DNA of 64,000 bases, taken from positions 62,001-126,000 of the forward strand of contig CADCSX010000011.1 in assembly GCA_902805475.1 (NCBI GenBank). Reading direction: 5' to 3'. The stretch is from Entonaema liquescens (lineage: Eukaryota > Ascomycota > Sordariomycetes > Xylariales > Xylariaceae). Below are positions 1 through 11,862 of this stretch, piece by piece (position 1 is the first letter of the stretch; each line of letters opens with the position of its first letter). The position numbers were made by a program, and so were the translations under genes. The notes under the pieces are model-generated. The model saw only the letters and a program-made list of their open reading frames with translations. It had not been told where the DNA came from and made no database searches.

Positions 1-526
1 ATCGCATTGATCATGTTTTCGGTGCCCTCAACCTATTCCCCCTATTGGACGGAAACGGCCATATAGATCTCGTGCATAATCTTTAAACCTAGGTACCTAC
101 CTAATCATCATTCGATTTATAAAACATATGCCGTGTGGGGTTGCTCGCAGGACTTGTAGCGTATTATTCGGGCTCGGCTCTCCAGTTCCCGTGTCCTAGA
201 TTTCTATGATTAAGAACGCCACGTGTGCATGATAGGGATATATTACCATTTTATATTTACAATCATATCTAATCTATAAAGCACTTCTTATTCATTCTCT
301 TCTTTGGATATGCGTAATAAGTTATATTTACATAAAGGTTACGTAGGTCATATGTAGTTGTTCTGTATTCGTTGACGTCATCGGAGCCAAAATCCACCAG
401 TGTACAAGTCTAATTAACTAGGTGGTTTAACTATAACAAATTTAACTATCTCAACTCTACAGCTCGGTTTGAAACTACCTAGGACATAATAAAACTATAG
501 CTGACCGAACCCAATTTTCTTGCAAG
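1..526. other. 5' intergenic region with a CRE-like site
   Basis: No gene is visible. A perfect palindromic TGACGTCA (ATF/CREB-type bZIP site) lies at 373-380, about 150 bp upstream of the first ATG, and could be a promoter element of the downstream gene. This is motif evidence only. An ACCTACCT-type motif, recurrent in this window, is at about 93-103. Confidence 0.4.
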
Positions 527-1546
527 ATGCCAATCGACTACCATGGCACGAAAATACCAACATGTTACGCTTCTTGCAGTATCGGACATAAGGAGTCCCA
601 TACGCTTCCCTTAAAGCTTAAGGCCATAGCAGATGCTGGGTTTGACGCCATCGAACTATCTATGCCAGATATCTTGTCTTACGGCGGGATGCTCTATGGT
701 CAAGAACCAAGCCCCAAAGACTATGACGCGCTCGTTGAAGTTGGAAAGGCGATCAAAATGCAGGCGGAAGAGCATAAACTCAAGATTCTAATGCTACAAC
801 CTTTTGCCAACTTCGAAGGGTGGCCGAAGGGCAGCAGCGAGAGGAAGGACGCGTTTGAGCGTGCCGAAGGCTGGATGCGTATCATGGAAGCTGTGGGCAC
901 GGACATGTTGCAAGTAGGGTCGTCCGACGCGCCCGGGATATCCGCATCTATCGACGACTTGGCTGGCGACTTGACCGAACTAGCGGATATGTGCGCCGCC
1001 AAAGGATTGCGTATCGCCTACGAGAACTGGTGCTGGGCCACACATGCTCCGAGTTGGAAAGACGTGTGGCGTATCGTTGAGAAAGCTAATCGGCCGAATC
1101 TCGGTCTATGTCTAGATACCTTCCAGAGCGGTGGCGGCGAGTGGGCAGATCCAACCACAAATTCTGGATTGGTTGAGGGCATCTCGCGGGAGGATCTTGA
1201 AGCCAGGTGGAAACAGAGTCTGGCTGAACTAAGCAGAACAGTACCCCCTGAGAAGATCTATCTCCTGCAGATCTCGGATGCATATAAGATGAACCCCCCT
1301 ATTGAAGCTAAGGCGAACGAAGAAGGATTACGACCAAGGGGCCAGTGGAGCCATGATTACCGACCGCTACCTTACGATGGGGGCTATCTTCCTGTTAATG
1401 ACTTTTTAAAGGCTGTACTTGATACTGGGTTTAGAGGCTGGTTGTCCATCGAAGTGTTTGATGGCAAGGGACCTGAGAAATACTCCGACATGCTTGAATA
1501 CAGCCAGAAGGCGATGTCTTCACTTTTGAAGTTACTAGGTAAATGA
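527..1546 (+). CDS. Sugar phosphate isomerase/epimerase family TIM-barrel protein, 3-dehydroshikimate dehydratase-like
   Basis: Single-exon gene of 339 aa. The protein has the xylose-isomerase-like (AP endonuclease 2) TIM-barrel layout: an early strand with DAIELS (about 40-45), YENW (165-168), LDTF (196-199), LLQISD (246-251) and a final SIEVF (308-312). Glu166, Asp197, Gln248 and Glu309 sit where this family places its divalent metal ligands. Fungal members of this size are usually assigned to 3-dehydroshikimate dehydratases of quinate catabolism (QA-4 type), which convert 3-dehydroshikimate to protocatechuate. The fold is well supported; the exact substrate is inference. No other quinate-pathway gene is nearby, so a general sugar isomerase/epimerase role stays open. 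It is probably cytosolic, as no signal peptide is seen. The ATG at 527 is the first in frame and the protein starts close to the first barrel strand. Confidence 0.85.
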   Translation: MPIDYHGTKIPTCYASCSIGHKESHTLPLKLKAIADAGFDAIELSMPDILSYGGMLYGQEPSPKDYDALVEVGKAIKMQAEEHKLKILMLQPFANFEGWPKGSSERKDAFERAEGWMRIMEAVGTDMLQVGSSDAPGISASIDDLAGDLTELADMCAAKGLRIAYENWCWATHAPSWKDVWRIVEKANRPNLGLCLDTFQSGGGEWADPTTNSGLVEGISREDLEARWKQSLAELSRTVPPEKIYLLQISDAYKMNPPIEAKANEEGLRPRGQWSHDYRPLPYDGGYLPVNDFLKAVLDTGFRGWLSIEVFDGKGPEKYSDMLEYSQKAMSSLLKLLGK

Positions 1547-1812
1547 GGTTTAGTTATATACCTTGGGTAATAATTCATTGGTTAAATTGCTTTTGCTCCA
1601 AAATTCTGAATAACTAACTCACTTTACTCCCCCGCCGCTGGTATATAAAAAACCCCTAGTCTCTGCGGCGTAATAACAATCTATCTTGATTAGGGCAACC
1701 TAAGTAACACTCAATATATTTCTCTTGTCTCGCCAGTCCCAATGCACGTCTCATTTACTACCTAAATTAAACAACGCTTCAACACTAGGTACCTCTTACC
1801 ACGGTATGTACT

Positions 1813-3159
1813 ATGGATAACTACACGATAGGATTGTCGGATATGCCCGACGAGATTCTTCAAAACATATTCTCTATGCTCATCCCTAGAAACGCGACAC
1901 AAAACTACAAGGGGTTCGAAGCTAATCAGCTCGCCCTGGCTTACGCTTCACGTGTTTCCAGACAACTACGCCGCACTGCTTTACTAGCATTGTTTCATAC
2001 AATACCGAGACTCTCCATCAAGCTTTTGTACGTAGTGGCTGAAAATGAATACTTGGCGTCCCTAGTTAAGGTCGTTCGCTCTGAACTCGAAGATTGTTGG
2101 GAAGAATTTGACATTCAGCCCGCGTTCGAAGCTGTGCGCCGCCGCCTCGACTTGTCTCCTGATCTAGAGTCTCGCTTATCAGATGGCATCAGTCTCGTTC
2201 AGTTTTCCCAAATCGGAGACGATAACGACAATGAGGACGTTGTACTTGGGTTATTCCTCCTCTTACTCCCTCACATCGAGGATCTTGAATTCAGTTATAG
2301 CTATGAAACTTATCCTATCGTATGCAGCCTTTTCCCTAAGGTGTCTGCCGCATCTCCCATAGAAAATGACGAAAGGGGCGAAGACCAAGAGGACGCCAGC
2401 AAGCGCCACTGCCAACTGGAAATTCACTCCAACGTATTGTCACGAGTACGTCACATCTGCGTTCACGCAGGTTTTAGGAGCATCAAACTTGTTCGTCAGC
2501 TACTGCTTCCGACGCTTGAAGTGATCCGTTTTGACGGCATCAGCTTGGGGACTGAAAAGCAATTTCCTCATTCACCCGATACAATGTCGCTGATACAACA
2601 ACCAAACCTCGCTCTGAAACACATAGAGTTGCTTGACACCGCGATTAATGGGCGTGGGCTTGAGATACTGCTGCGCTATAGCCCGAATTTAAGGACACTG
2701 CGAATAGAATGGGGTAAACCTGAAAGTAGAATTAGAAGAATGAAAAACTTCGAATTCGACGAAATCACGAGCGCTCTCCAACAGCACGGATGTGAGATTC
2801 GAGAATTAACCTTGGACCCTACAAAATTGAGTCCTTATAGAAGAGGACGGCTAGGATCGCTACATAGGCTAGTACATTTGAAAGCACTGACGCTCCCACT
2901 GGATGAGCTTTGTGCAATAAGGAATCAGAAAAGTGAAAGCGGAAATATCATGGCCGGCATAGCACAAGAACAGGAGATATTGAAGAACCTTTCTATTAGC
3001 TATATTATCCCGGACTCCTTAGAGCAGCTTTCTCTGATTAAATGGGAAGACGATGGACAAACTACCGTAGAGCAGAGATATAAGCTAGTTAGAGAGCGAG
3101 GGCAGTTAGTTAAACTGCAGGGTCTTGGGATAGTAAGTTTACCTACCTACGCAATCTGA
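1813..3159 (+). CDS. F-box protein
   Basis: Single-exon gene of 448 aa. The N-terminus (about residues 8-55) carries an F-box-like helix with LSDMPDEILQNIFSML, followed by a helical stretch and a long region of leucine-rich, LRR-like character (for example LRTLRIEW and LKALTLPLDEL). Fungal F-box proteins bind Skp1 through the F-box and recruit substrates to SCF ubiquitin ligases through the C-terminal part. The substrate cannot be read from sequence. An acidic stretch near 185-200 (ENDERGEDQED) looks disordered. Such proteins form large, fast-evolving families in ascomycetes, so orthology is unclear. It starts 266 bp after the preceding gene ends, on the same strand. Confidence 0.75.
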   Translation: MDNYTIGLSDMPDEILQNIFSMLIPRNATQNYKGFEANQLALAYASRVSRQLRRTALLALFHTIPRLSIKLLYVVAENEYLASLVKVVRSELEDCWEEFDIQPAFEAVRRRLDLSPDLESRLSDGISLVQFSQIGDDNDNEDVVLGLFLLLLPHIEDLEFSYSYETYPIVCSLFPKVSAASPIENDERGEDQEDASKRHCQLEIHSNVLSRVRHICVHAGFRSIKLVRQLLLPTLEVIRFDGISLGTEKQFPHSPDTMSLIQQPNLALKHIELLDTAINGRGLEILLRYSPNLRTLRIEWGKPESRIRRMKNFEFDEITSALQQHGCEIRELTLDPTKLSPYRRGRLGSLHRLVHLKALTLPLDELCAIRNQKSESGNIMAGIAQEQEILKNLSISYIIPDSLEQLSLIKWEDDGQTTVEQRYKLVRERGQLVKLQGLGIVSLPTYAI

Positions 3160-3857
3160 GCAGGATCTTGTGGCTATGCCGGCTAGATGAGTTTATTGTT
3201 TTCTTTTTTCGAAGACTTCGCGTTGGTACTATCAGTGATTTGAATGGGCTTTGGAGTTACCTATCACTTGAGGGCTGAATTGATATACCTCAGGTTAGGG
3301 TTGATAAAACGCGATTAACTAATTTTATGAAAGCAGTCCTTCCTATGATCTAAGATGATATATATACCGTATCGTACACTACAGAACTATTCGTAATCAC
3401 GGTAGCTATCGTCTCTATATGCAAGAGGAGATATACTAAGTACAGCCTACCTAACTTAGGTAGATTTGGTACAATATATTTATAAAGTACCTTAAATGAT
3501 CAAGTTACAATCGAGCTATTAGCTGGACACGCCAAAATGTATAAATTTCTTTAGTCGTGTTACTAGACTAACGTTACTGTATCAGTTCCCTGTCTATAAT
3601 ATGGCCCTACGACGCCACACGACGTCATTCACTATACCCTTACCTAGAGATGAACTAGCTTCATTGAGACTCATCATTGAGAGCAACAGGATCTGCGTCA
3701 TATGTATTATATTCCCTTAATCTGATGTGAATCGATAATTCAAGAAGCTATACCTGGATACTACATTATATATATGCTTGACTGGAAGTTATCTGATAAC
3801 ACCTGCACTACCTACCTGCCTGATTACCAACGTCAACCGCTCGATATTTAGGCTGAG
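3160..3857. other. Intergenic region
   Basis: No open frame of note. It holds an ACCTAACTTAGGT-type imperfect palindrome near 3448-3463 and a GACGTC core near 3620. Nothing else is recognised. Confidence 0.5.
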
Positions 3858-5102
3858 ATGACCCAGCCGCAATCAAATATCTCCCAGTTGAAGGACTTCC
3901 TATCTTATTTAGTAACTGTTAAAGGTGACCTTTCGAATATCACCGCTCCGCCCTTCACCCTCTCGCCTAAGTCGGTAGTGGAGATTCCGGCCTCTTGGGC
4001 TGAGCGTCATGACCTATTTCTACAGCCGGCACAGGAAAATGACCCTGCGCGACGATCTCTTGTAGTGCTTAAAAACTTTCTCTGTAGCCTCAAACGCCAG
4101 GTCTACACCGCGGGTGCTTCCGAACAGCACCCTGACAGCTGTGACGGCGGCGGGGTTAAGAAACCGCTTAATGCGTTTCTGGGAGAACTCTTCCTAGGCA
4201 TTTTCCAAGGAAACGATGGGAGCGCAACAAGATTGATAAGCGAGCAAGTATCACATCATCCACCGGTAACGGCATGCTGTCTATATAACGAGATTCACGG
4301 GATCTCATCCTCTGGCTACGTAGCACAGGAGACAACTTTCAACCCTACCTCGGGTGTTCGGGTGAAACAAATCGGGCACGCGATCATCCGCGACGAAAAA
4401 CACGATGAGAGTCATTTAATGACGCTACCAACCATAGTGATAAAAGGGCTTGTAGTCGGGCGGCCATATCCAGAACTGGAAGGCACTTGCTACATATCTT
4501 CGAGTTCGGGATACCTTGCAACTATATATTTCCAAGGAAGTGGTGTGTTAGGATCAGGAAAGAAAAATAGAGTGCGTGCTGAGCTCTCTAGTATCCGGGA
4601 CGGTGGGAAGATATTGTTCGAAGTCAACGGTCAGTGGAATGACCGACTTATGATCACAGAGAATACGAATGGGAAACTTGTTGATGACTTTTGCGTTGAC
4701 GACATGCCTCTTACGAAGCTTCACACTACACCACTGACAGAGCAAAGCCCATGGGAATCAAGAAAAGCATGGGGCAAAGTAGCGGAAGGGATTAGTGCCG
4801 GGAGCATGCATGTCGTCAGCGATGAGAAGAGTACGATCGAAGATGCACAGCGAGAGATGCGTGCTGCTGAGGAAAGCACTGGTATAGAATGGCCGAGACT
4901 ATTCTTCCAGAATTCGGACGACGGCAACCAAGAGTTTGCTCTTCTAGCTAAGACTATTCCAGATCAGATGGCCAGGAATATCAGCCAAGAGCGGACCGCC
5001 GGGATATGGAAGTTTATCGGGGTCGGTGCGGCTGAAGCTCTACTCTCGGATGGGATCTTTCACAGGTCGTTGGCTCCAACAGGACAAGCAGAATTGGTAT
5101 AG
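3858..5102 (+). CDS. Oxysterol-binding protein, Osh4/Kes1-type lipid transfer protein
   Basis: Single-exon gene of 414 aa. It carries the family signature EQVSHHPP at about 129-136, preceded by KKPLNAFLGELF (101-112), the usual pair in ORP/Osh ligand-binding domains. The two histidines of the signature bind the PI4P headgroup in Osh4. Length (Osh4 is about 430 aa) and the lack of any PH or ankyrin domain fit the short Kes1/Osh4 class, which exchanges sterol and PI4P between ER and trans-Golgi membranes. The N-terminal 30 residues would form the lid. It is a soluble cytosolic protein without signal peptide or membrane segment. The ATG at 3858 gives a start close to the usual Kes1 start. Family assignment is firm; which of several fungal Osh paralogues it matches is not determined. 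Confidence 0.92.
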   Translation: MTQPQSNISQLKDFLSYLVTVKGDLSNITAPPFTLSPKSVVEIPASWAERHDLFLQPAQENDPARRSLVVLKNFLCSLKRQVYTAGASEQHPDSCDGGGVKKPLNAFLGELFLGIFQGNDGSATRLISEQVSHHPPVTACCLYNEIHGISSSGYVAQETTFNPTSGVRVKQIGHAIIRDEKHDESHLMTLPTIVIKGLVVGRPYPELEGTCYISSSSGYLATIYFQGSGVLGSGKKNRVRAELSSIRDGGKILFEVNGQWNDRLMITENTNGKLVDDFCVDDMPLTKLHTTPLTEQSPWESRKAWGKVAEGISAGSMHVVSDEKSTIEDAQREMRAAEESTGIEWPRLFFQNSDDGNQEFALLAKTIPDQMARNISQERTAGIWKFIGVGAAEALLSDGIFHRSLAPTGQAELV

Positions 5103-6625
5103 GTTTCATGGTTAAACCCGTATATGAGAAGGGCGGGTTTGCATAATATTATCTGTACTACAATGTAATATACTTGAAAATGTATATGAGGCACGGACAA
5201 ATACAAACAACTTCAATACGAGGTGATTGTCTTTACCACATTCGAAACATATCAAGAAGTTTGGAAGTCGTTTTCAATAGTGTAGTACCATATAAGCAAT
5301 TTTGCGGCTATTTGCTGCGTATTTGGTGTTTAGTGTTTGATATTTGGACAACAATATTGGGTTGGGGGCTGAGGTGTAGTAGAAAAGCAGGTAGCTTTAA
5401 CTGTTAGTCTTGTGCCACTTATGTAGTTATAAGTAGCAGTTAGGTAGTTACTTATTAAAGGGAAAAGTTTAGTTTAGATAGGTATCGTAAAAGTATGTCT
5501 TAGTGAGGAATTCTTACTACGTAGATAAGACTACCTGAATAGGTAACGGCTCGCTGTTAATAATACACTACCTGGGTAGGTACATAGGTAACCTGATGAG
5601 CTATGTACCTAATGGATGATAACGCTACGTGGATACATAGCGCTAAGTTGTTATATATGTTAACTGTTATCTGTTAAACCCCAGGGGTCACAGGGGTCGG
5701 AAATTGAACCTGTAAGGCACATCACATCTGAAGTGATCGACGTCAGGTACGAATTCGGAAGCCGGCGCCAAGGATTCTCACCGCCAAAGAATTTACTTGG
5801 TTTAGTTGGGTTAGGTACTTTTTGGCTGGTTAACCTGAATGCAGAACTTAGCCTCCGTTGCCGGGTTAAACCACTGGCATAGCATCTAGATTACGCCTCC
5901 GACGCTTGCTATTTGACCTGCTTGTTTGTATACAGAGAGTCCATCTAGCGTCGATGTTGTTCCACAGCTTATCGTCAAATACCTACCTAAGGTAGGTGGA
6001 TTTCGACGGATGAACCGCTAAACGGTCACGCTAGAGAGTCCTTGAAATACGTGCTAGCTACCTAGGTAGCTAGGGTTCCCACGGCCCGTAGGATCGTATT
6101 GTGTAAGTACGGTATTGTACATAGAACTTGCCTTGTTACATTACAGTTCCAAGGACTTAAGTTGGGGATGGTATTATTGTAAATACCTAAGAAAAGAAAA
6201 GCTGGATTTGTATAAGCTTGGTATGTAGTTTTATATTGTTGATTACTACAATATTATATATTATATATTTATTGTGACAAATACACTTGCAGCTCTTATA
6301 TAAACAAATATGACCTACCAACAACGATACAAGTTGATAGCATAGCCCCAAGCTTGCGGATCGCTTCATGCCGTGCCACCATCCCCCCCGGCATTACCAT
6401 CTCTCAATCAAGATCTTGCCCCATCGGTTAAAAGTGAGAGGCGCGTCACCTACCTAAACGGGCAACCCATAAGGATTGGGGACTCGTGCGCGGCGCGGGG
6501 GAGATTATGTATAAGTCCGTATATATTTGCGCGTCGAGTCCTGTTACATTATTTACTTATCTTCGTACGCTTGTTAAGCGTTTGGGATAGAAGGCAGTAG
6601 AACTACTAGTTCGTAGTCGACAGCC
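5103..6625. other. Intergenic region with dispersed ACCTAGGT-type palindromes
   Basis: No credible gene in 1.5 kb; the open frames are short and low in complexity. Several copies of a short palindromic motif related to TACCTAGGTA occur, at about 5562-5590, 5980-5998 and 6056-6072. Possible promoter of the following peptidase gene. Confidence 0.45.
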
Positions 6626-8950
6626 ATGAAGTCCTCCGCTGTCAGCTCGTTAGCCTTTGCTTCTCTGGCAAGCAGTGCTAGGATAGCTTACAGAGACACA
6701 AACACAACAACTACGGCTACACCTACAGCGACAGCGAGTCCTACGGAGCCGTGCGCCATTGTCAGCGCCGCATGGGCTGCCCAGATTAGCGCCACGCCTA
6801 CGCCCACCGTGGAGGCGTCGATCGCGTACGAATGTCTCAACTCAGTCCCAATTGATAAGGACGCCGCTCTCAAGTTTGTTAATGAGTTAGAGCCTTACGT
6901 CGAGTGGCAGTCCGACACCGCCTTTAAGAAGAATCCGCCAGCCGACTATTCTTACCCGCCCACGGATCTTTGGGCAATAATAGCTGATGTGAAGGCTGGT
7001 ATATCCGCGGACAAGTACCCCAACGAATATACGTGGCAATCAGACCTGTACAACAGGCTCTTCGGATCCGCACACGATGGCCACTTTGTTGTTTACCCGG
7101 ATGCTCTGTCCAGCGCCCTCGAGTGGCAGAGGCCGTTCGCCTTGGTGTCCATCAGCGAGGAGAGCCCTGACGGGTCTACTCCAGTAATCAAGGTGTACGA
7201 CGACGTTGTTTCCGGTGTAGAACCGTCATCAGCAGTAAAGCTTATCAATGGGGTCGAAGCTGCCACTTTCGTAGAGGATTGGATTAACCTCGCTTCTGGT
7301 AATCAGGATGCTGATGCTGCCTACAATTCTATGTTCTTCGAGAAGGCATTCGTAGCGGAGAATAAGAACCAAGGGTATTTCCAAACGGGCGGTCGCGTAA
7401 GGTGAGATTCTCAAAAACAGGTTGAGCGCGTTTTCAAATCAAGCTGACAATTGTTTAGATACATCTACCCCGGCAATATTACCTCGTTCACATTCGATAA
7501 TGGAACGGTGCTCGACTTACCGAATGTAGCGCGCCTGAAGAATTCCTGGGCGGGTGTTGTTGATGGACCATCCTTCTTTAAGACATTCTGTGCTGGTGCG
7601 ACTCTTCAAGCCCAGGCTACTTCGACGTCTACTACAACTTCGTCTGCTACGGCGACGCCCGCGGCTACTAGTGCAGTCCCTGTCGTAGGATACCCTGATC
7701 CTGTCATTGTTTCTGGTGATTCTTCTATTTCTGGCTATTTCATCGATCAGCCTGGCTTCGAAGATGTGGCAGTTCTTGTCATGCTCTCTTTCTCACCCGA
7801 AGACCCAGTTGAGTTCCAGCGCGTCGCTCAAGATTTCTACGCGGCTGCCGTGAAAGCCGGCAAGAAGAAGCTTGTCGTCGACGTACAGGCCAATGGCGGT
7901 GGTTATATTTTCCTCGGCTACGATGGTTTCCGCCAGCTATTCCCCGACATTGTCCAGGAGGGATTGGGACGGTGGCGGCAGCACCCCGGGTTTGCAGCTA
8001 TCTCTTCCGTGTTTTCTAATATTTCTGCGGATTTCGACCCGAATACCGCCTCCGCCGAAATCATCAACGCGTACGAGTCTGTCTTCAACTGGCGATATGA
8101 CCTCAACATCACGAACGGAAACTTTACGTCTTACGAAGATAAGTTTGCACCACAAGAATTTGGTGGTGACACTTACACGGATCTGATGCAGTGGAACTTC
8201 GATGACCCCCTGAGTACGATCAACGATACCTTTGGCTTTGGTACCGATATCACAGGCTACCGTAGCCGCCAGAATTTTACGCGCCCATTTGGTGGGCCCG
8301 AGAACGTTGTGCTTCTGCTCGATGGGTACTGCGCGTCAACATGCACTTTATTCGCCGAGTTCCTCAAGTCCAATGCGGGTGTGAAGAGCATAGCCATGGG
8401 CGGACGGCCGACCAAAGAAGGACTTATTCAGGGCGTTGGTGGAGTAAAGGGATCGCAGAGCTACGGGTTCGAAGACGTTTATTCGCAGGCCCTGACGGCC
8501 CGAAGATACACAAATGATTCGGCCGTTATCGAGACGCTAGACAAGTATACGACGTACGTCATTGAACGAAGCACAGCAGCCAGTCTGAACGTGAAGGACC
8601 AGATCCTCCGTGGTAATCTTGAGGACGGTATTCCTGCGCAATTCGTTGTCGAGGAATCCGACTGCCGGCTCTGGTGGACAGCCCCCATGGTTACCGACAT
8701 TACTGAGCAATGGAAAGCGGCTGCAACAGCAGCTTTCAAAGGCGGAAAGTGTGCGTACGGTTCTATCGACTCTTCGACCAACGGAACCACTACTAAGAGG
8801 ACAACGTCTGCTCATGCTCCTACCTCCTTTGGCAAGCCGAGATTCACCGTTCCGACCAAGGTAGGGACTTTGGTCCCGCCCAAGAAGCGGGACGTTGGGC
8901 AGAAGAGCTCCGTCTTCATGGCCAATCAGTTCATGAAGGTTGTGGACTAG
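6626..8950 (+). CDS. Secreted peptidase S41 family protein (CPAF-like)
   Basis: Two exons, 6626-7401 and 7459-8950, separated by a 57-nt intron (GTGAGA donor, GCTGAC branch at 7443-7448, TTTAG acceptor). Joined length is 2268 nt, 755 aa. Residues 1-20 form a probable signal peptide. Thr/Ser/Ala-rich linkers follow at about 25-45 and 313-333. The C-terminal half is a tail-specific-protease-like domain with VDVQANGGG near residues 399-407 and GYCASTC near 548-554, whose Ser (about 552) is the likely nucleophile. Fungal homologues are annotated as peptidase S41 family proteins; one, UstP, belongs to the ustiloxin RiPP cluster. No RiPP partner genes (UstY-like, tyrosinase, precursor repeat) are present here, so a general extracellular peptidase role is more likely. 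The C-terminal 60 residues are Ser/Thr/Lys-rich and resemble no domain I know. The start was chosen because the signal peptide begins directly at this ATG. Confidence 0.85.
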
Positions 8951-11677
8951 AAAAGAAAATTCTATCGCGGCTATTACGATATAATAACACACCCGTCATT
9001 ATTACTACTCGACCCCACACCTCCGAGGTGATGTAAACTAGTTGACATTGACTAGGTCGATAATGGCTTAGGATACACCTTAGGTAGTATACCAATCCTT
9101 ACCTTATACATAATATAACTTATTAGTAAAACACGAAAGAAGGGCCCCCGGTGGGTATGAAATAGTGTGGCATACTTGTTCCCAATCCCAGGTTAGAATC
9201 CCAGGTTAGATGAACACAGGGTACCTATTTAAAGATATACGAATCGTGTATAGCTGCTGACTTACCCTTTGGACCGCAACTCAAAAGAGGAGAACCTATA
9301 GGCGTTTCCTGTCTCCCACTCCTACTTTTCAATTCTATAAACAGTTCCATTCATTACGTGATTTACTTATGCCGGGGGAAGACTTTTCGTCAGAAGCGAA
9401 CCAATAACTCGGGGTTCACTCACGCCGTGACGGAAGAAGAAAAAGGATACGGGGATGGATGAGTGATGAATATGCTCGCCGTCACCAACACCTTTACCGT
9501 GATGACCCCAACATCATGCCAGGATCTGCAGGTTTTCCATTCTTCCAAGGAAATACTTAGGTCTTAACGCAAGGAAGTGGGGGTTGCTTGAGAATACTCA
9601 CGGATCTAATTACGATTCTCGGCCGACGGTGCCGGCGCTCCTCTTAGCCCATCCCCTTAGCTTAAGTCGTCGTTGATCCTTCTTGTCCGTTATCCAGTGC
9701 GAGTCTTGGAAGTAAATGTCTACTTCTGTTTTCGGTCATGCCTGCATCGATCCGCCGCATCAAGCCCGCGATCTTGTCGTGCTAGGGTTGTGGACATGAT
9801 GCTTACGGGTGCGGTTATGGTTACACTACTCTTCCCTTCCCGCAGCTAGTCGTAGATCCTTAGGGCTTTCAAGGGTGAAGGGCGGGAGTCTACGTAAAAG
9901 TCGGTTACATAGCTAATAACACCATTACATGCAGAAAATGCTGTTGGACAGGTGGCTACTTAATGGCTGCCTGTGAGCTGGATCTCGTCTAAAGCACTTC
10001 GGAATCACATACATCTAACAAGACTGATAAATTCGATTTGTTGTACATACGTACATACATACCTACCTACCTACCTACTTACACTTATACATACGTCTTA
10101 TGAGCTCAGCACCCCACCCTCCAACACGATCAACTTGAAGCACAAGGCTAAAATCAGCCCTACATCTACCACCGTTAGCTTCTAGTTAATTAATATATAG
10201 AAACGCGCAGACGTCAGTGTCATCCACGTGGCCATATGGTCACATGGACCTCATGCGCGTTCCATATACAACGATGTAATAGTTTGTACCACTCGGTGTT
10301 AAGGATGCTGGCTTCTACATCTGAGATCTCATTAGAACCAAGTCCCCAAATCTATATGTGATATCCCAAGGGTCCATTGCAAAGTGATTCTGAATTATGA
10401 ATATGGAATCATCGCGATTTCTTTCTGGAACAAAACCCTATCAGGGGTCATCACCAGCGGCTATGTATCTAACCGAATTAAGTTATACGTGCTTGAAAAT
10501 ATTGGGGCATTTAATGCTAGGGTCTGTACATCAAACGAGTTCCATGTCAAAGAAATGCTAGTCACCGCTATCCACCGATGGACATCATAAGGTTGCATTA
10601 GGGGGTTATTTGGCCATGGTAAGCCACCAAGATTACAACGCTTACTGGTGGATGTCCCTGCAGGGACAAGGGCAGAGAACCACTGCATGCGCGCTTCGAG
10701 AAAAAAAAAAAGTCTAGAAGACGAGAAAGTCACCCTGTCGTTACAATGCGGTTACAGTGCCTCTCCCCCGTACGGCCACGTCTAACTGGACGAGTTAGAC
10801 GTCCGATGCCACAAGACTCCTCATGTCATCTAGTAGTATCCAGTGGTTTGTAACACAAGAGAAGGGTCTTTTTGACGACATCATCGTCCACGCGAACAGC
10901 TAGGGGGTCTAACTGTCAGTATCGTAGGATGCGCTTCGACCCGGCATGTCCCGCTCTCGAGCCAGTAGGAATCGGACCGTTCTAGCCTATCCACATACCG
11001 TTCTTCCCCAGAGTGGGCTCTTTCTGCAAAGCACGCACTGCAAATGCAACCTGGACTGCAGCATTCGTTGCACCTCTTAATATTATCCTGTCGCAGGTGG
11101 GATCCATCAGCTGCCTTCATGTACGTTCCGGGATTCCCCTATGTAGGAAGGCCTGTTCAGGTTCAGGTTCTATGTACGTTGCCTATTACCTGGTGCAGTA
11201 ACTTTGCGGCTTTTGATATACCTAATCGAATAAGATGGGGGTTGCAGAGATCTGACCACCTGAGTTCAAGCCTTAGCCGACGTGGATCGGCTCGCAAGAC
11301 GCCTTCGGGGTGTAAAGGCAGGACTTGCCGAGGACCGGCGACGGATGTGTTGGCTCGACGTGCCGATAGATGTAATTATGCCGCCGCTCACTGGACGCTT
11401 TCTCAGTTTAACGTGTAATTCAGTACAAATGCTGACGAGCAGTGCCTCTAAATGGTAGACCAGCTGTGCTGGAACCCCAACGCAGGACTGTGGTAGAAGC
11501 GGTGGATCCTCCGGCATTTGCAGCGCCTGAGACGATATCCCGAAGAGAACAGGACAACGCGCGCGATGAGATATCAAGACGGCATGCTCGCTCTCGAACA
11601 TCATAGAAGGTATTATTCGAGCGCAACACGTGAGGAAAGGAGTTAGTCAGGAATTAACTCGACAATAACCTTTGGAT
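8951..11677. other. Gene-free 2.7-kb stretch
   Basis: I see no gene with coding character. There is an (ACCT)n/(ACAT)n short repeat at about 10,048-10,080, a direct duplication of CCCAGGTTAGA near 9,188-9,208, and a poly(A) run near 10,700. Open frames around 11,044-11,629 overlap on opposite strands and resemble no known protein. Confidence 0.4.
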
Positions 11678-11862
11678 ATGAGTCGTTCATCAAGAAAGGA
11701 GGAGGTGGGGAAGCCAGCCAGCACGAGGTAAGCCATCTTCGAAAGAGTGTCTCAAGTTCTTAACTAAGTTTCAATAACCAAAAGATTCAGGGCGGGCACG
11801 CTGCAGGGGAAAGCATCGATTCTAGCTCAGATGCTGATCTGGTAGACCCAAGGCTAAAAGAT

